A stretch of 34,941 nt of DNA from Euryarchaeota archaeon UBA552 (lineage in GTDB: Archaea; Thermoplasmatota; Poseidoniia; Poseidoniales; Thalassarchaeaceae). The first letter of the stretch is position 1. The number at the start of each line of letters is the position of its first letter. The notes beneath the pieces were generated by a model, which saw only the letters and a program-made list of their open reading frames with translations, was not told the origin of the DNA and made no database searches. Shown piece after piece: positions 24,373 to 31,324 of this stretch. The stretch is taken from NCBI GenBank assembly GCA_002499585.1, contig DAMH01000019.1, forward strand, positions 14,800-49,740, written 5' to 3'. A program made the translations under genes and the position numbers.

Positions 24373-25518
24373 TCAGCCTTTCCATTCCCTGTATTGTATC
24401 CACTCAACGCCTGGAGCCATATATTCCTCCATCAGTTTTCGCTCATCCTCATCCGAGGGCAATACATCAGCGAGGTATGCTTGATATTCCTCAGCAGACC
24501 CTTCAAAGTCGTGTCCATCAACGGTGTACATGCCCGAGGAGAATTTACCTATTCCACGGTTAAATTTGTCAGAAGGAATGTATAGGGCGGGTTCACCCTC
24601 TTTTCGACCTTTGCTGATTCTGGCCATTTCTGCTTTTAACTCGTCAAAGTATAACCCGCGACTAGCTTCATTCAGGTGCTCTCTGTCGGCTTCATGTTCC
24701 GATTCGCGTTCATTGTACCTACCTTTTACGCCATAGACGTAGGCCCATTGGGCAGAAGTGGATTCATCAGTACCGAAAAGGTCCAATCCCGTGCTAACCC
24801 ACTTGTTGATGTATTTCTGAAGGAATGCAACCGGAATGACCCCTGCTCTAACAATCCTTCGTAGTCCGTTTGCACCAGTTCCTAGGTGGAATGACTCCTC
24901 CTTGAGCATTGGACCCATTGATGCAGAGAGCGGCTGAAAAGAACTCGTGGATAGCATTTTCAGTTGATACTTTCCATCCCTGTCTATGAAATGGGTGAAA
25001 CAGAAGAAATCAAGCCAGTGATCAATTGGTGCGTTGAATGACCCGAGCAGTCTTGTACCATCCTGTGCGTTCCTCTCAAGGAGTTTGGCAGCTTCTCGAA
25101 CTCCCTGCTCTCCAAAATAGGTACACAACAGGTAGGCCATTTGCCAACCATGTCGTTGTTCTTCGCACATAATTCTCAGAGCAGACTTCCGATCATATTC
25201 AGTTGGGGCCGTGGCGAGGAGGTGATTTTGTTGTTCAACAGATGCAAATTCTGTGTCGCCCTGAACACTTATCATATTGATAATGGCGTCACGGATGTTC
25301 TGTTGCGGTATCTGCATCCTGCGACTCCATTTCGGCATTCCTTTGAAATCCCCGAACTCAATCTCCTTCCCCGCAGAATCCCAATCAAACCGGATTTCAA
25401 ATCTGTAATCCCCCAGCCACGCGGGATCAAACCCTATTCTGGTTTGCCATTCATGGAATTCTTGAACCCATCCTTCAAAATTAGGTGTGTAGCCATCGAC
25501 GACCTCGGTCTTGCTCAT
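24373..25518 (-). CDS. boxB: BoxB-like diiron oxygenase (aryl-CoA epoxidase family)
   Basis: About 381 residues related over nearly the whole length to BoxB, the oxygenase of benzoyl-CoA 2,3-epoxidase. Counting from a possible GTG at 25566, all diiron motifs of BoxB are present: GDTEFASVEQQNHL (103-116), CEEQRH (134-139, ExxH), FIDRDGKYQL (193-202, Asp ligand) and LKEESFH (221-227, ExxH). KGRY, the DKFNRGIGKFSSG block and LPSDEDER also have counterparts in BoxB. It is shorter than BoxB (about 470 residues), with a reduced segment after KGRY and no extended C-terminus. The ATG at 25518 is taken as start. The product would epoxidise an aromatic or other unsaturated ring acyl-CoA with O2; the substrate is not known. 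Confidence 0.85.
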   Translation of the reverse strand: MSKTEVVDGYTPNFEGWVQEFHEWQTRIGFDPAWLGDYRFEIRFDWDSAGKEIEFGDFKGMPKWSRRMQIPQQNIRDAIINMISVQGDTEFASVEQQNHLLATAPTEYDRKSALRIMCEEQRHGWQMAYLLCTYFGEQGVREAAKLLERNAQDGTRLLGSFNAPIDHWLDFFCFTHFIDRDGKYQLKMLSTSSFQPLSASMGPMLKEESFHLGTGANGLRRIVRAGVIPVAFLQKYINKWVSTGLDLFGTDESTSAQWAYVYGVKGRYNERESEHEADREHLNEASRGLYFDELKAEMARISKGRKEGEPALYIPSDKFNRGIGKFSSGMYTVDGHDFEGSAEEYQAYLADVLPSDEDERKLMEEYMAPGVEWIQYREWKG

Positions 25519-25590
25519 GATGTTAGGAAGCACATGTCGTATTTCAAGTTCAGGCTTGCCCCACACTGTGGCCCACGAGGACCCGTGCCT

Positions 25591-26502
25591 CTACATTCCA
25601 CTGAATTTAGGGGTTTTCTTGTCGACGTATGCGGCGATTCCAGCTTTTGCGTCCTCTGACTGAAACAGGTCCGATTGAAGTTCCCTCTCGAGAGCCAAGT
25701 GATATTCCAGGGGAATTTCCAATCCACTCTGAACGCTTCTCTTTATGTTTCCAATGGCCTTGGAAGCAGCAAATGGCAACGAAAACTGACCAGAATAATC
25801 CAGAACATCTTGTCTAAACTCATCTATACTCATGCTGTCATATATGTCGTGGATAAGTGACATATCTTTAGCCTCTTCAAACTGGAATTTTCTTCCTGTG
25901 ACCATTATTTCCATCGCCTTGGCCTTGCCCACCAATCTCGCAAGTCTTGCAGTTCCACCTGTACCGGCGAGTACTCCGAGCGACACCTCGGGTAGACCAA
26001 CCTGGTAGTTCCCCTTCCTAGCAATTCTGATATCTGCTGCCATGGCAATCTCAAGTCCTCCACCAACCGTATGGCCGTTTAAGGCAGCAATTACGAGCTT
26101 CGGAGTTTGTTCTAGTCTGCTTAAGGTTTCATTCGCGTGTAGACAGAAGAAGTATTTGTATCGTGGACTCAGCTTATTCAGGTATTTTATGCTGGCACCT
26201 GCTGAGAAGAATTTGGTCCCGTGGCCTGTGATTAATATCACGTGGACATTATCGTCGAAGCGAGCGCTGAGAATGGCATCGTCTATGTCGTGCCACATTT
26301 CCCTGGTGTAGGTGTTGACTGGAGTTTTGCCTTCTTTGAGAGGTGCACCCTCTGAATCCGAGATCAGCTCTATTATTGCGATCCCATTATCTGTGACACC
26401 GTAATTGACTAGATTATTCTTCATGGGGGTGAGTTCGGGCCATTCAACCATAATACGCCGGGGATAGTGATCCATATCAACCAAGCGATTGGATTGTCCC
26501 AC
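25591..26502 (-). CDS. enoyl-CoA hydratase family protein
   Basis: A crotonase-fold enzyme of up to 303 residues. FFSAGASIKYL forms the oxyanion hole, and LNGHTVGGGLEIAMAADIRIA and VGLPEVSLGVLAGTGGTARL carry both catalytic glutamates, so it should be a hydratase or hydrolase. A longer loop (KLSPRYKYFFCLHANE) follows the oxyanion strand. It sits between the FAD oxidoreductase and the BoxB-like gene, 24 bases or more from each coding end. It could hydrate the ring product or act in later beta-oxidation. It is too short to be BoxC, which has two crotonase-like halves. The start is uncertain: GTG at 26502, or ATG at 26475, 26451 or 26424; the last gives the most typical N-terminus. Confidence 0.9.
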   Translation of the reverse strand: MGQSNRLVDMDHYPRRIMVEWPELTPMKNNLVNYGVTDNGIAIIELISDSEGAPLKEGKTPVNTYTREMWHDIDDAILSARFDDNVHVILITGHGTKFFSAGASIKYLNKLSPRYKYFFCLHANETLSRLEQTPKLVIAALNGHTVGGGLEIAMAADIRIARKGNYQVGLPEVSLGVLAGTGGTARLARLVGKAKAMEIMVTGRKFQFEEAKDMSLIHDIYDSMSIDEFRQDVLDYSGQFSLPFAASKAIGNIKRSVQSGLEIPLEYHLALERELQSDLFQSEDAKAGIAAYVDKKTPKFSGM

Positions 26503-26517
26503 CAGCGAGAGTTGAAT

Positions 26518-27774
26518 TCACTGATCAGATGGCTTGAAGGATGTCCTACCCCCGTCCCTTTGAGTTTTCTTCCATTTGGTTGATACTTCCTGAGCGGCAG
26601 TACTCGGAGTCCATTCATCTCTCCTTAACGCCTTTCTGAAAGGCATCCTGCGGTACGACCTTCCATCAGGAGTGGTTCCCTTGGTTAACATGCTTGCGCT
26701 GACGAGGGGCCACATCATCCGCCTGATGAGGCCGGGCTGGTATATCCTCCTCATGAAGTTCAATCCGTCACCCGTCCTTTTTTGATCTCTCATCCAGTAC
26801 CTGGCAACTGCTTTGAATCCCCTATCACCCATCCTATTCATCAAAAATCTATTAGTCGCACTGACCTTTACCAAGGGCAACAAATTGGAGCGTACCTCCT
26901 CTTCATAGCTAACTTCCCCAAGCATGGATTTCGCAGCCATGACCCCGCTTGTTATGGCGTACCGCATACCGAATCCCCACATAAAATCTTGAAGTCCTCC
27001 AGCCTCTCCGACGTAATACCGTCCGTCTGTGTGATATTTTTCGGGTATGGAAAAATCTCCCTTACCACCCACTCGTTTTATTGGAATTCTGTCGAGTTCG
27101 TAGTTACTCTCATACCAGGCCACAGTCTCATCAAGGAAGCGGCTGGTGTTCTTTTGCTTCCTCCACAAACAGGTGCAAATCAGACCTATCCCGTCAATGA
27201 TTATCATGTAACTGTACGCTCCCGGGGCCAACTTGTCATTCAATTGGAAGGCCACGTGGTTAGGGTGGCTTGTGTGAAAAATCTCACCAAAAGCAACTGC
27301 ACTGGATTCCTTGGGACCAGCGGCGATTATATCGCATTTCATGGGATCATATTTCACACCATAGTGGATTTTCACACCTGCGTCGATAGCCATTTTTTTG
27401 AAACCTTGATCGATGCAATGACTTCCAGTTCCCCTTTCTACGACCCTGAAAGCGATACCGTTTGTTACAGGATGTGTAATTTCATCATCAGGATGTATAA
27501 GATCGACCTTACTGAAAGCATCCGATTTAAACGAATCTGGGTCAATTCCCCATTCACGCAGCTCATCAAAAAAATCTCTCTCTGAGGTCCAATTCTCTAT
27601 CCCTTGGAAGTCACCGTCAAATCTCGCGCCGCTATCACTCCTTCTTTCATGAACATGCACATCCCTGCCAGATTTCGCGAGTAATATGGCGGCAGATAGT
27701 CCCGATAGCCCCGCGCCGAGTATGTCAACTCTGCCTGTCACGGATATTCCCTGATCCCATCGGGACATAAGCAC
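26518..27774 (-). CDS. FAD-dependent oxidoreductase, geranylgeranyl reductase-like
   Basis: Up to 418 residues. DILGAGLSGLSAAILLAKSG with VHVHERR is the FAD-binding beta-alpha-beta unit. DGDFQGIENWTS is a block I associate with the geranylgeranyl reductase (COG0644) group. YVGEAGGLQDFMWGFGMRYAITSG is the second FAD contact with the GD/GE-G motif. The C-terminal 120 residues are Arg/Lys-rich and helical. It is the first gene of the seven-gene operon. It could saturate isoprenoid or ring double bonds, or feed electrons to the oxygenase; neither is shown. The start could be one of several codons: ATG 27774, ATG 27768 or a GTG 11 codons in. Confidence 0.85.
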   Translation of the reverse strand: MLMSRWDQGISVTGRVDILGAGLSGLSAAILLAKSGRDVHVHERRSDSGARFDGDFQGIENWTSERDFFDELREWGIDPDSFKSDAFSKVDLIHPDDEITHPVTNGIAFRVVERGTGSHCIDQGFKKMAIDAGVKIHYGVKYDPMKCDIIAAGPKESSAVAFGEIFHTSHPNHVAFQLNDKLAPGAYSYMIIIDGIGLICTCLWRKQKNTSRFLDETVAWYESNYELDRIPIKRVGGKGDFSIPEKYHTDGRYYVGEAGGLQDFMWGFGMRYAITSGVMAAKSMLGEVSYEEEVRSNLLPLVKVSATNRFLMNRMGDRGFKAVARYWMRDQKRTGDGLNFMRRIYQPGLIRRMMWPLVSASMLTKGTTPDGRSYRRMPFRKALRRDEWTPSTAAQEVSTKWKKTQRDGGRTSFKPSDQ

Positions 27775-27801
27775 TATGCCTACTACCCCCCCAGCGGTGC
27801 C

Positions 27802-28221
27802 ATGACGGTGAGGATAGTCGTCACTGATCAGCCTTTGGACGTACCAGAACTTCTCTCGGTGGGCGGCAACCTAGGATCGGGGGCAATCGCCTCTTTCACA
27901 GGGCTTGTAAGACCAGAAAATGAAAAAGAAAGCGTTCTCAGTCTTGAGTTTGAGGCATGGGAGTCAAAATTGCCCGAGGTTTTGAACGATATAGCCGTGA
28001 TTGCCTCAGAAGAGAACGACCTTGATTCCATATTGATAGCACACAGGACTGGAGTGGTTAAGCCGGGTGAGGCTATTGTGTGCATCCAGACTTGTTCGGC
28101 GCATAGAATCGGAGCTTTCAATGCCTGCAGTTGGACCATTGATGAACTAAAGAGACAGGCACCAATCTGGAAAATGGAACACACCACTAGCGGTTCTAGA
28201 TGGGTGGAGGGACTGGGATAA
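27802..28221 (+). CDS. moaE: molybdopterin synthase catalytic subunit
   Basis: Inserts dithiolene sulfur into precursor Z using thiocarboxylated MoaD. The 139-residue protein has GAIASFTGLVRPENE, LEFEAWESK, IAHRTGVVKPGEAIV, CSAHRIGAFNACSWTIDELK and the C-terminal PIWKMEHTTSGSRWVEG, covering the family's active-site Arg and Lys positions. MoaD is not in the window. It pairs with moaC 40 bases downstream and is divergent from the FAD oxidoreductase operon, with only 27 bases between the outermost start codons, so their promoters overlap. Confidence 0.95.
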   Translation: MTVRIVVTDQPLDVPELLSVGGNLGSGAIASFTGLVRPENEKESVLSLEFEAWESKLPEVLNDIAVIASEENDLDSILIAHRTGVVKPGEAIVCIQTCSAHRIGAFNACSWTIDELKRQAPIWKMEHTTSGSRWVEGLG

Positions 28222-28261
28222 TACCCTCACCGGCTAAGTACTCCTGCTCACTCGTAACCCC

Positions 28262-28711
28262 ATGTCCGGCAAACCATCTGTGGTCGACATCGGAGAAAAA
28301 ACACCAGTACCCCGCCGCGCTTCCGCATCCGGGTTGTTGAAAGTTCCCTCCGCGGTAATCGACATAGCACATAGCGGAGAGGTCAGTAAAGGAAACGTGA
28401 AAAATTCAGCAGGAATTGCAGCAATAATGGCAGTGAAGAACACACCTTCAACGCTGCCCCATTGTCATCCTATACCCATTGAGGGGTGTGATGTGAAGTG
28501 GGAAAACACGCCATCTGGATTGAAATGCCTTGTAACTGTCAAAACCACCGCAAAAACAGGAGTGGAGATGGAGGCATTAAATGGCGTGACAGCCGCTTTG
28601 CTTTGTGCTTGGGATATGTTAAAACCACATTTGAAGAACCAAAAAGGCCTGTATCCGGGTGTGAGTATAACAGAGGTTACTGTAGTGACTAAGGACAAGG
28701 GATCAGCGTAG
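28262..28711 (+). CDS. moaC: cyclic pyranopterin monophosphate synthase
   Basis: Forms cyclic pyranopterin monophosphate from the 3',8-cyclo-GTP product of MoaA. The 149 residues contain VVDIGEK, KGNVKNSAGIAAIMAVKNT, LPHCHPIPI (catalytic His/Cys loop), VKTTAKTGVEMEALNGV with the catalytic Lys-Thr-Gly-x-Glu, and AWDMLKP. It is full length. It sits directly after moaE and is probably co-transcribed with it. MoaA is not in the window. Confidence 0.96.
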   Translation: MSGKPSVVDIGEKTPVPRRASASGLLKVPSAVIDIAHSGEVSKGNVKNSAGIAAIMAVKNTPSTLPHCHPIPIEGCDVKWENTPSGLKCLVTVKTTAKTGVEMEALNGVTAALLCAWDMLKPHLKNQKGLYPGVSITEVTVVTKDKGSA

Positions 28712-28742
28712 GTTTGATCTCTGGATCACACACCCGTGGGTC

Positions 28743-29702
28743 ATGCCTGTTAGCGAATTTACCGCCGATTTCCTCCGGGCAACGTCCCAAGCAGCTTTCT
28801 CAGCCTCCAAATGGATCGGGAAAGGGGATGGTAAAGCTGCTGATGGTGCCGCTGTCCAATCAATGAGAGCAGTATTCGACACAATCCCCTTCAACGGACG
28901 AGTCGCAATAGGAGAAGGAGAGCGAGATGATGCTCCGATGTTGTGGATAGGGGAACCACTTGGCTCACTTCAAGACGACCCCGGTGCCCAGGCCATCGAC
29001 ATAGCAGTCGACCCTTTGGAGTGCACCAATCACGTCGCTCATGATCTCCCCAATGCGATGGCGGTCCTAGCTGCAGCACCCAGAGGGTGTCTCTTACACG
29101 CTCCGGATTGTTACATGGATAAACTGGCCGGATCAAAAAATCTCAACGGGGAGATAAGCCTCGAGGGAACGGTGGAATACAACATCGAAGCAACGAGTGA
29201 TGCACTAAACCGGCCGATATCCGATCTCGAAGTAGTTGTGATGGATAGACCGAGACACAAGGATCTCATATCAAAAATTGAGTCCTTGGGGGCGTCAGTC
29301 TCACTGATCGGTGACGGCGATATCGCTGCAGCCTTGAATTCAGCAGACACTTCATCTTCCATAGATCTCTTAATGGGCATCGGTGCTGCACCCGAGGGAG
29401 TCATCACCGCCACTGCAATGAGGGGATTAGACTCATTTTTTGAGGGGCGCCTCGTAATGACTACTGAGGACCATCGCAATCGAGCACAAGAAATGGTGGG
29501 GGACAAAGTAGGAGATATCTGGCACCGTGATCAGTTGTGCTCCTCCAGCGACGCCGTATACATCGGATCGGGAGTTTGCTCCGGAAGAGTACCAGGCCCC
29601 AAAACAAATCATCAGGGTTCAACCACTGTTACGTCAGAGGTTATCGATGTCAGATCGAAAACTACGAAAATCATCGAATTTGAAATTGGATTGGTTGACT
29701 GA
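28743..29702 (+). CDS. glpX: fructose-1,6-bisphosphatase, class II (GlpX)
   Basis: Dephosphorylates fructose 1,6-bisphosphate in gluconeogenesis, Mg/Mn-dependent. The 319-residue protein has GKGDGKAADGAAVQSMR, GEGERDDAPML (57-67), AVDPLECTN, PRGCLLHAPDCYMDKL, VVVMDRPRH and the C-terminal GIGAAPEGVITATAMRG, all in family order. The metal/phosphate loop normally reads DPxEGT; here Gly is Cys94 (codon TGC). GlpX is the bacterial type, while many archaea use the bifunctional FBP aldolase/phosphatase. It lies 31 bases after moaC and 47 before the aldolase, with which it forms a functional pair. Confidence 0.93.
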   Translation: MPVSEFTADFLRATSQAAFSASKWIGKGDGKAADGAAVQSMRAVFDTIPFNGRVAIGEGERDDAPMLWIGEPLGSLQDDPGAQAIDIAVDPLECTNHVAHDLPNAMAVLAAAPRGCLLHAPDCYMDKLAGSKNLNGEISLEGTVEYNIEATSDALNRPISDLEVVVMDRPRHKDLISKIESLGASVSLIGDGDIAAALNSADTSSSIDLLMGIGAAPEGVITATAMRGLDSFFEGRLVMTTEDHRNRAQEMVGDKVGDIWHRDQLCSSSDAVYIGSGVCSGRVPGPKTNHQGSTTVTSEVIDVRSKTTKIIEFEIGLVD

Positions 29703-29749
29703 TCTTCGATGCATTCATTGATGGGTGCCCACCTTGGAAGTACGATATC

Positions 29750-30757
29750 ATGTCCTTGCAGGCCCTAGAACAAACGGCAAAAGCACTAGTAAGACGAGGA
29801 AAAGGCATACTTGCAGCGGATGAAAGTAATGCGACCATGTCAAAGCGGCTGGAATCAGTGGGTGTAGTACCCAGTGAGGAAACTAGACGATCTTACCGGT
29901 CAGCAATGCTTTCGACACCCGGGCTGGAGGACAACATATCCGGGGTAATTCTGTTCGATGAGACAATACGCCAGAGGATGGATGACGGAACCCTATTCCC
30001 AGAACATCTGAATCGAAGGGGAATCATCCCGGGAATCAAGGTAGATACGGGAGCCAAACCACTGGCAGGTCACCCAAATGAAACAGTTACAGAAGGCTTG
30101 GATGGACTTAGAGGTAGGTGCAAGGAGTATTATTCGATGGGAGCGAGATTCGCGAAGTGGAGAGCAGTTATTTCAATTTCAAGAGATTGCCCGACAGAAG
30201 CGTCGATATCGGTAAATGCACACGCCTTAGCGAGATATGCAGCAATTTGTCAAGAACAAGGGTTGGTCCCTATTATCGAGCCAGAGGTCTTAATGTCCGG
30301 ACCTCACACTTTGGAGGATTGCGCGTCTGTTACAGCCATGGCTCTAAGTGCAGTGTATTCACAATGCCAAATCCAAGGAATTCAACTTTCTGGGACTATC
30401 CTGAAACCGAATATGGTCCTCCCCGGCACAGAAGCCCCGCCCTCATCAGCCGACGAGGTCGCGAGAGCTACATCGACAGTATTGAATGAAAATGTTCCCA
30501 GCGATGTAGCCGGCATAGCATTCCTCTCAGGCGGACAATCAGATTTTGAAGCGACACTTCACTTAAATCAGGTAAACCAACTATCAGGTAATTCACCATG
30601 GCCCTTGACTTTCTCATACGGTAGGGCACTCTTGGCTGACGCACTTGGCCACTGGTCAAAATCCCAAGTCAAAGAAGCACAATCAAAGCTCCATCACAGA
30701 AGCAAGATGAATGGCCTGGCATCTACCGGGCAGTGGGAAGAAAGTTTAGAGAAGTGA
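29750..30757 (+). CDS. fructose-bisphosphate aldolase, class I
   Basis: Reversible condensation of dihydroxyacetone phosphate and glyceraldehyde 3-phosphate through a Schiff base. The 335 residues follow the classical animal/plant-type class I enzyme: GILAADES (19-26), GARFAKWRAV (Lys136), PIIEPEV (175-181, two Glu) and GTILKPNMVL with the Schiff-base Lys219. FLSGGQSDFEA and FSYGRAL form the phosphate site. This is not the shorter archaeal DhnA-type aldolase. Directly after glpX, it completes a two-step gluconeogenic module. The C-terminal Tyr of the animal enzymes is not present (tail WEESLEK). Confidence 0.93.
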   Translation: MSLQALEQTAKALVRRGKGILAADESNATMSKRLESVGVVPSEETRRSYRSAMLSTPGLEDNISGVILFDETIRQRMDDGTLFPEHLNRRGIIPGIKVDTGAKPLAGHPNETVTEGLDGLRGRCKEYYSMGARFAKWRAVISISRDCPTEASISVNAHALARYAAICQEQGLVPIIEPEVLMSGPHTLEDCASVTAMALSAVYSQCQIQGIQLSGTILKPNMVLPGTEAPPSSADEVARATSTVLNENVPSDVAGIAFLSGGQSDFEATLHLNQVNQLSGNSPWPLTFSYGRALLADALGHWSKSQVKEAQSKLHHRSKMNGLASTGQWEESLEK

Positions 30758-30762
30758 AAATA

Positions 30763-31023
30763 TTAGGCCTCAAATCCAGTCAGATGTTCATCCTCTCTGA
30801 GAGTCCAAACACAGATTTCATACCTGCCTGAGAGGGCTCCCCCTCGCTTGGTGGTTGCAATCTTTCGGATGTCTTTGTCCTTCGACAGTACATTCCCAAG
30901 TTGTTGGGGAGTCGTACCGTGACGCATTGTGGAGTTCACATGTTCGAGAATCTCAGTAGTATTTGCTTGTCCTCTTTCGTTCAGGAATTTCTTTATTTTC
31001 TCTCTGAGTCTTGTTGTTCTCAT
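30763..31023 (-). CDS. small winged-helix-like protein
   Basis: An 86-residue basic protein, MRTTRLREKIKKFLNERG at the start, then NTTEILEHVNSTMRHGTTPQQLGNVLSKDKDIRKI and a beta hairpin (RGGALSGRYEICVWTL). The order of three helices then a hairpin is that of a winged helix, so nucleic-acid binding is likely; the specific family is not recognised. The ATG at 31023 is fixed by GGAGGTG (minus strand, 31037-31031), seven bases ahead. The frame is open to 31053 but those codons contain the ribosome binding site. A TATA box at 31073-31066 lies 45-50 bases upstream. It is convergent with the aldolase gene and divergent from the 850-residue HTH gene. Confidence 0.8.
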   Translation of the reverse strand: MRTTRLREKIKKFLNERGQANTTEILEHVNSTMRHGTTPQQLGNVLSKDKDIRKIATTKRGGALSGRYEICVWTLREDEHLTGFEA

Positions 31024-31065
31024 TGCTTTCCACCTCCGCGTGTAACGCATCAACTGAAAAGTGAT

Positions 31066-31073
31066 GATATAAA
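31066..31073 (-). promoter_or_regulatory. TATA box of the small winged-helix-like gene
   Basis: TTTATATC on the minus strand predicts a start of transcription near 31045 and a leader of about 20 bases that includes the GGAGGTG ribosome binding site. Confidence 0.5.
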
Positions 31074-31145
31074 CTCAGAAAGCAGTTACCGGCACTCGTC
31101 CTCGTCAGCGTTAAGCCTCAGGACTATTGACTCTAATATAACGCT

Positions 31146-31157
31146 TCTCAATTGAGA
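31146..31157. repeat. 12-base perfect palindrome in the divergent intergenic region
   Basis: TCTCAATTGAGA lies in the A+T-rich stretch between the divergent winged-helix-like gene (start 31023) and the 850-residue HTH gene. It is a possible regulator binding site; there is no other evidence. Confidence 0.4.
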
Positions 31158-31233
31158 TCGTTTTTTCGTTACATGAAGTTTCAGATTTACCGGCAATAGA
31201 CACCTCAAATATAATCTGTGACATGATTTGTGG

Positions 31234-31252
31234 ATATTTCGAGTGGAAATAT
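31234..31252. promoter_or_regulatory. inverted repeat, candidate operator upstream of the 850-residue HTH gene
   Basis: ATATTTC-GAGTG-GAAATAT is a perfect seven-base inverted repeat with a five-base spacer. It lies about 25-40 bases before the T/A-rich TATA candidate at 31276-31286. The gene it would control has an N-terminal HTH domain, so autoregulation is possible. The remaining 31054-31324 stretch holds no credible gene. Confidence 0.45.
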
Positions 31253-31275
31253 GTAACATAATATAACTAAAAAAA

Positions 31276-31286
31276 CTTTTTAATAC
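31276..31286 (+). promoter_or_regulatory. TATA box candidate of the 850-residue HTH gene
   Basis: A CTTTTTAATAC-like element follows a run of A. Transcription would start near 31306, leaving a short leader with GGGTG at 31323-31327 as possible ribosome binding site. Confidence 0.4.
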
Positions 31287-31324
31287 AACTATTTGTTGGA
31301 TAGGACCGTAAAAATTGACAGAGG

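Noticed and set aside
25141..25659. A 172-codon plus-strand frame
   Set aside because: Antisense to the BoxB-like gene and the end of the hydratase gene.
25591..26502. BoxC (ring-opening dihydrolase) as the identity of the hydratase next to the BoxB-like gene
   Set aside because: BoxC is about 550 residues with two crotonase-like parts; this protein is a single domain of at most 303 residues.
26782..27585. A 267-codon plus-strand frame
   Set aside because: Antisense to the FAD oxidoreductase, which has clear cofactor motifs; there is no ribosome binding site or recognisable domain.
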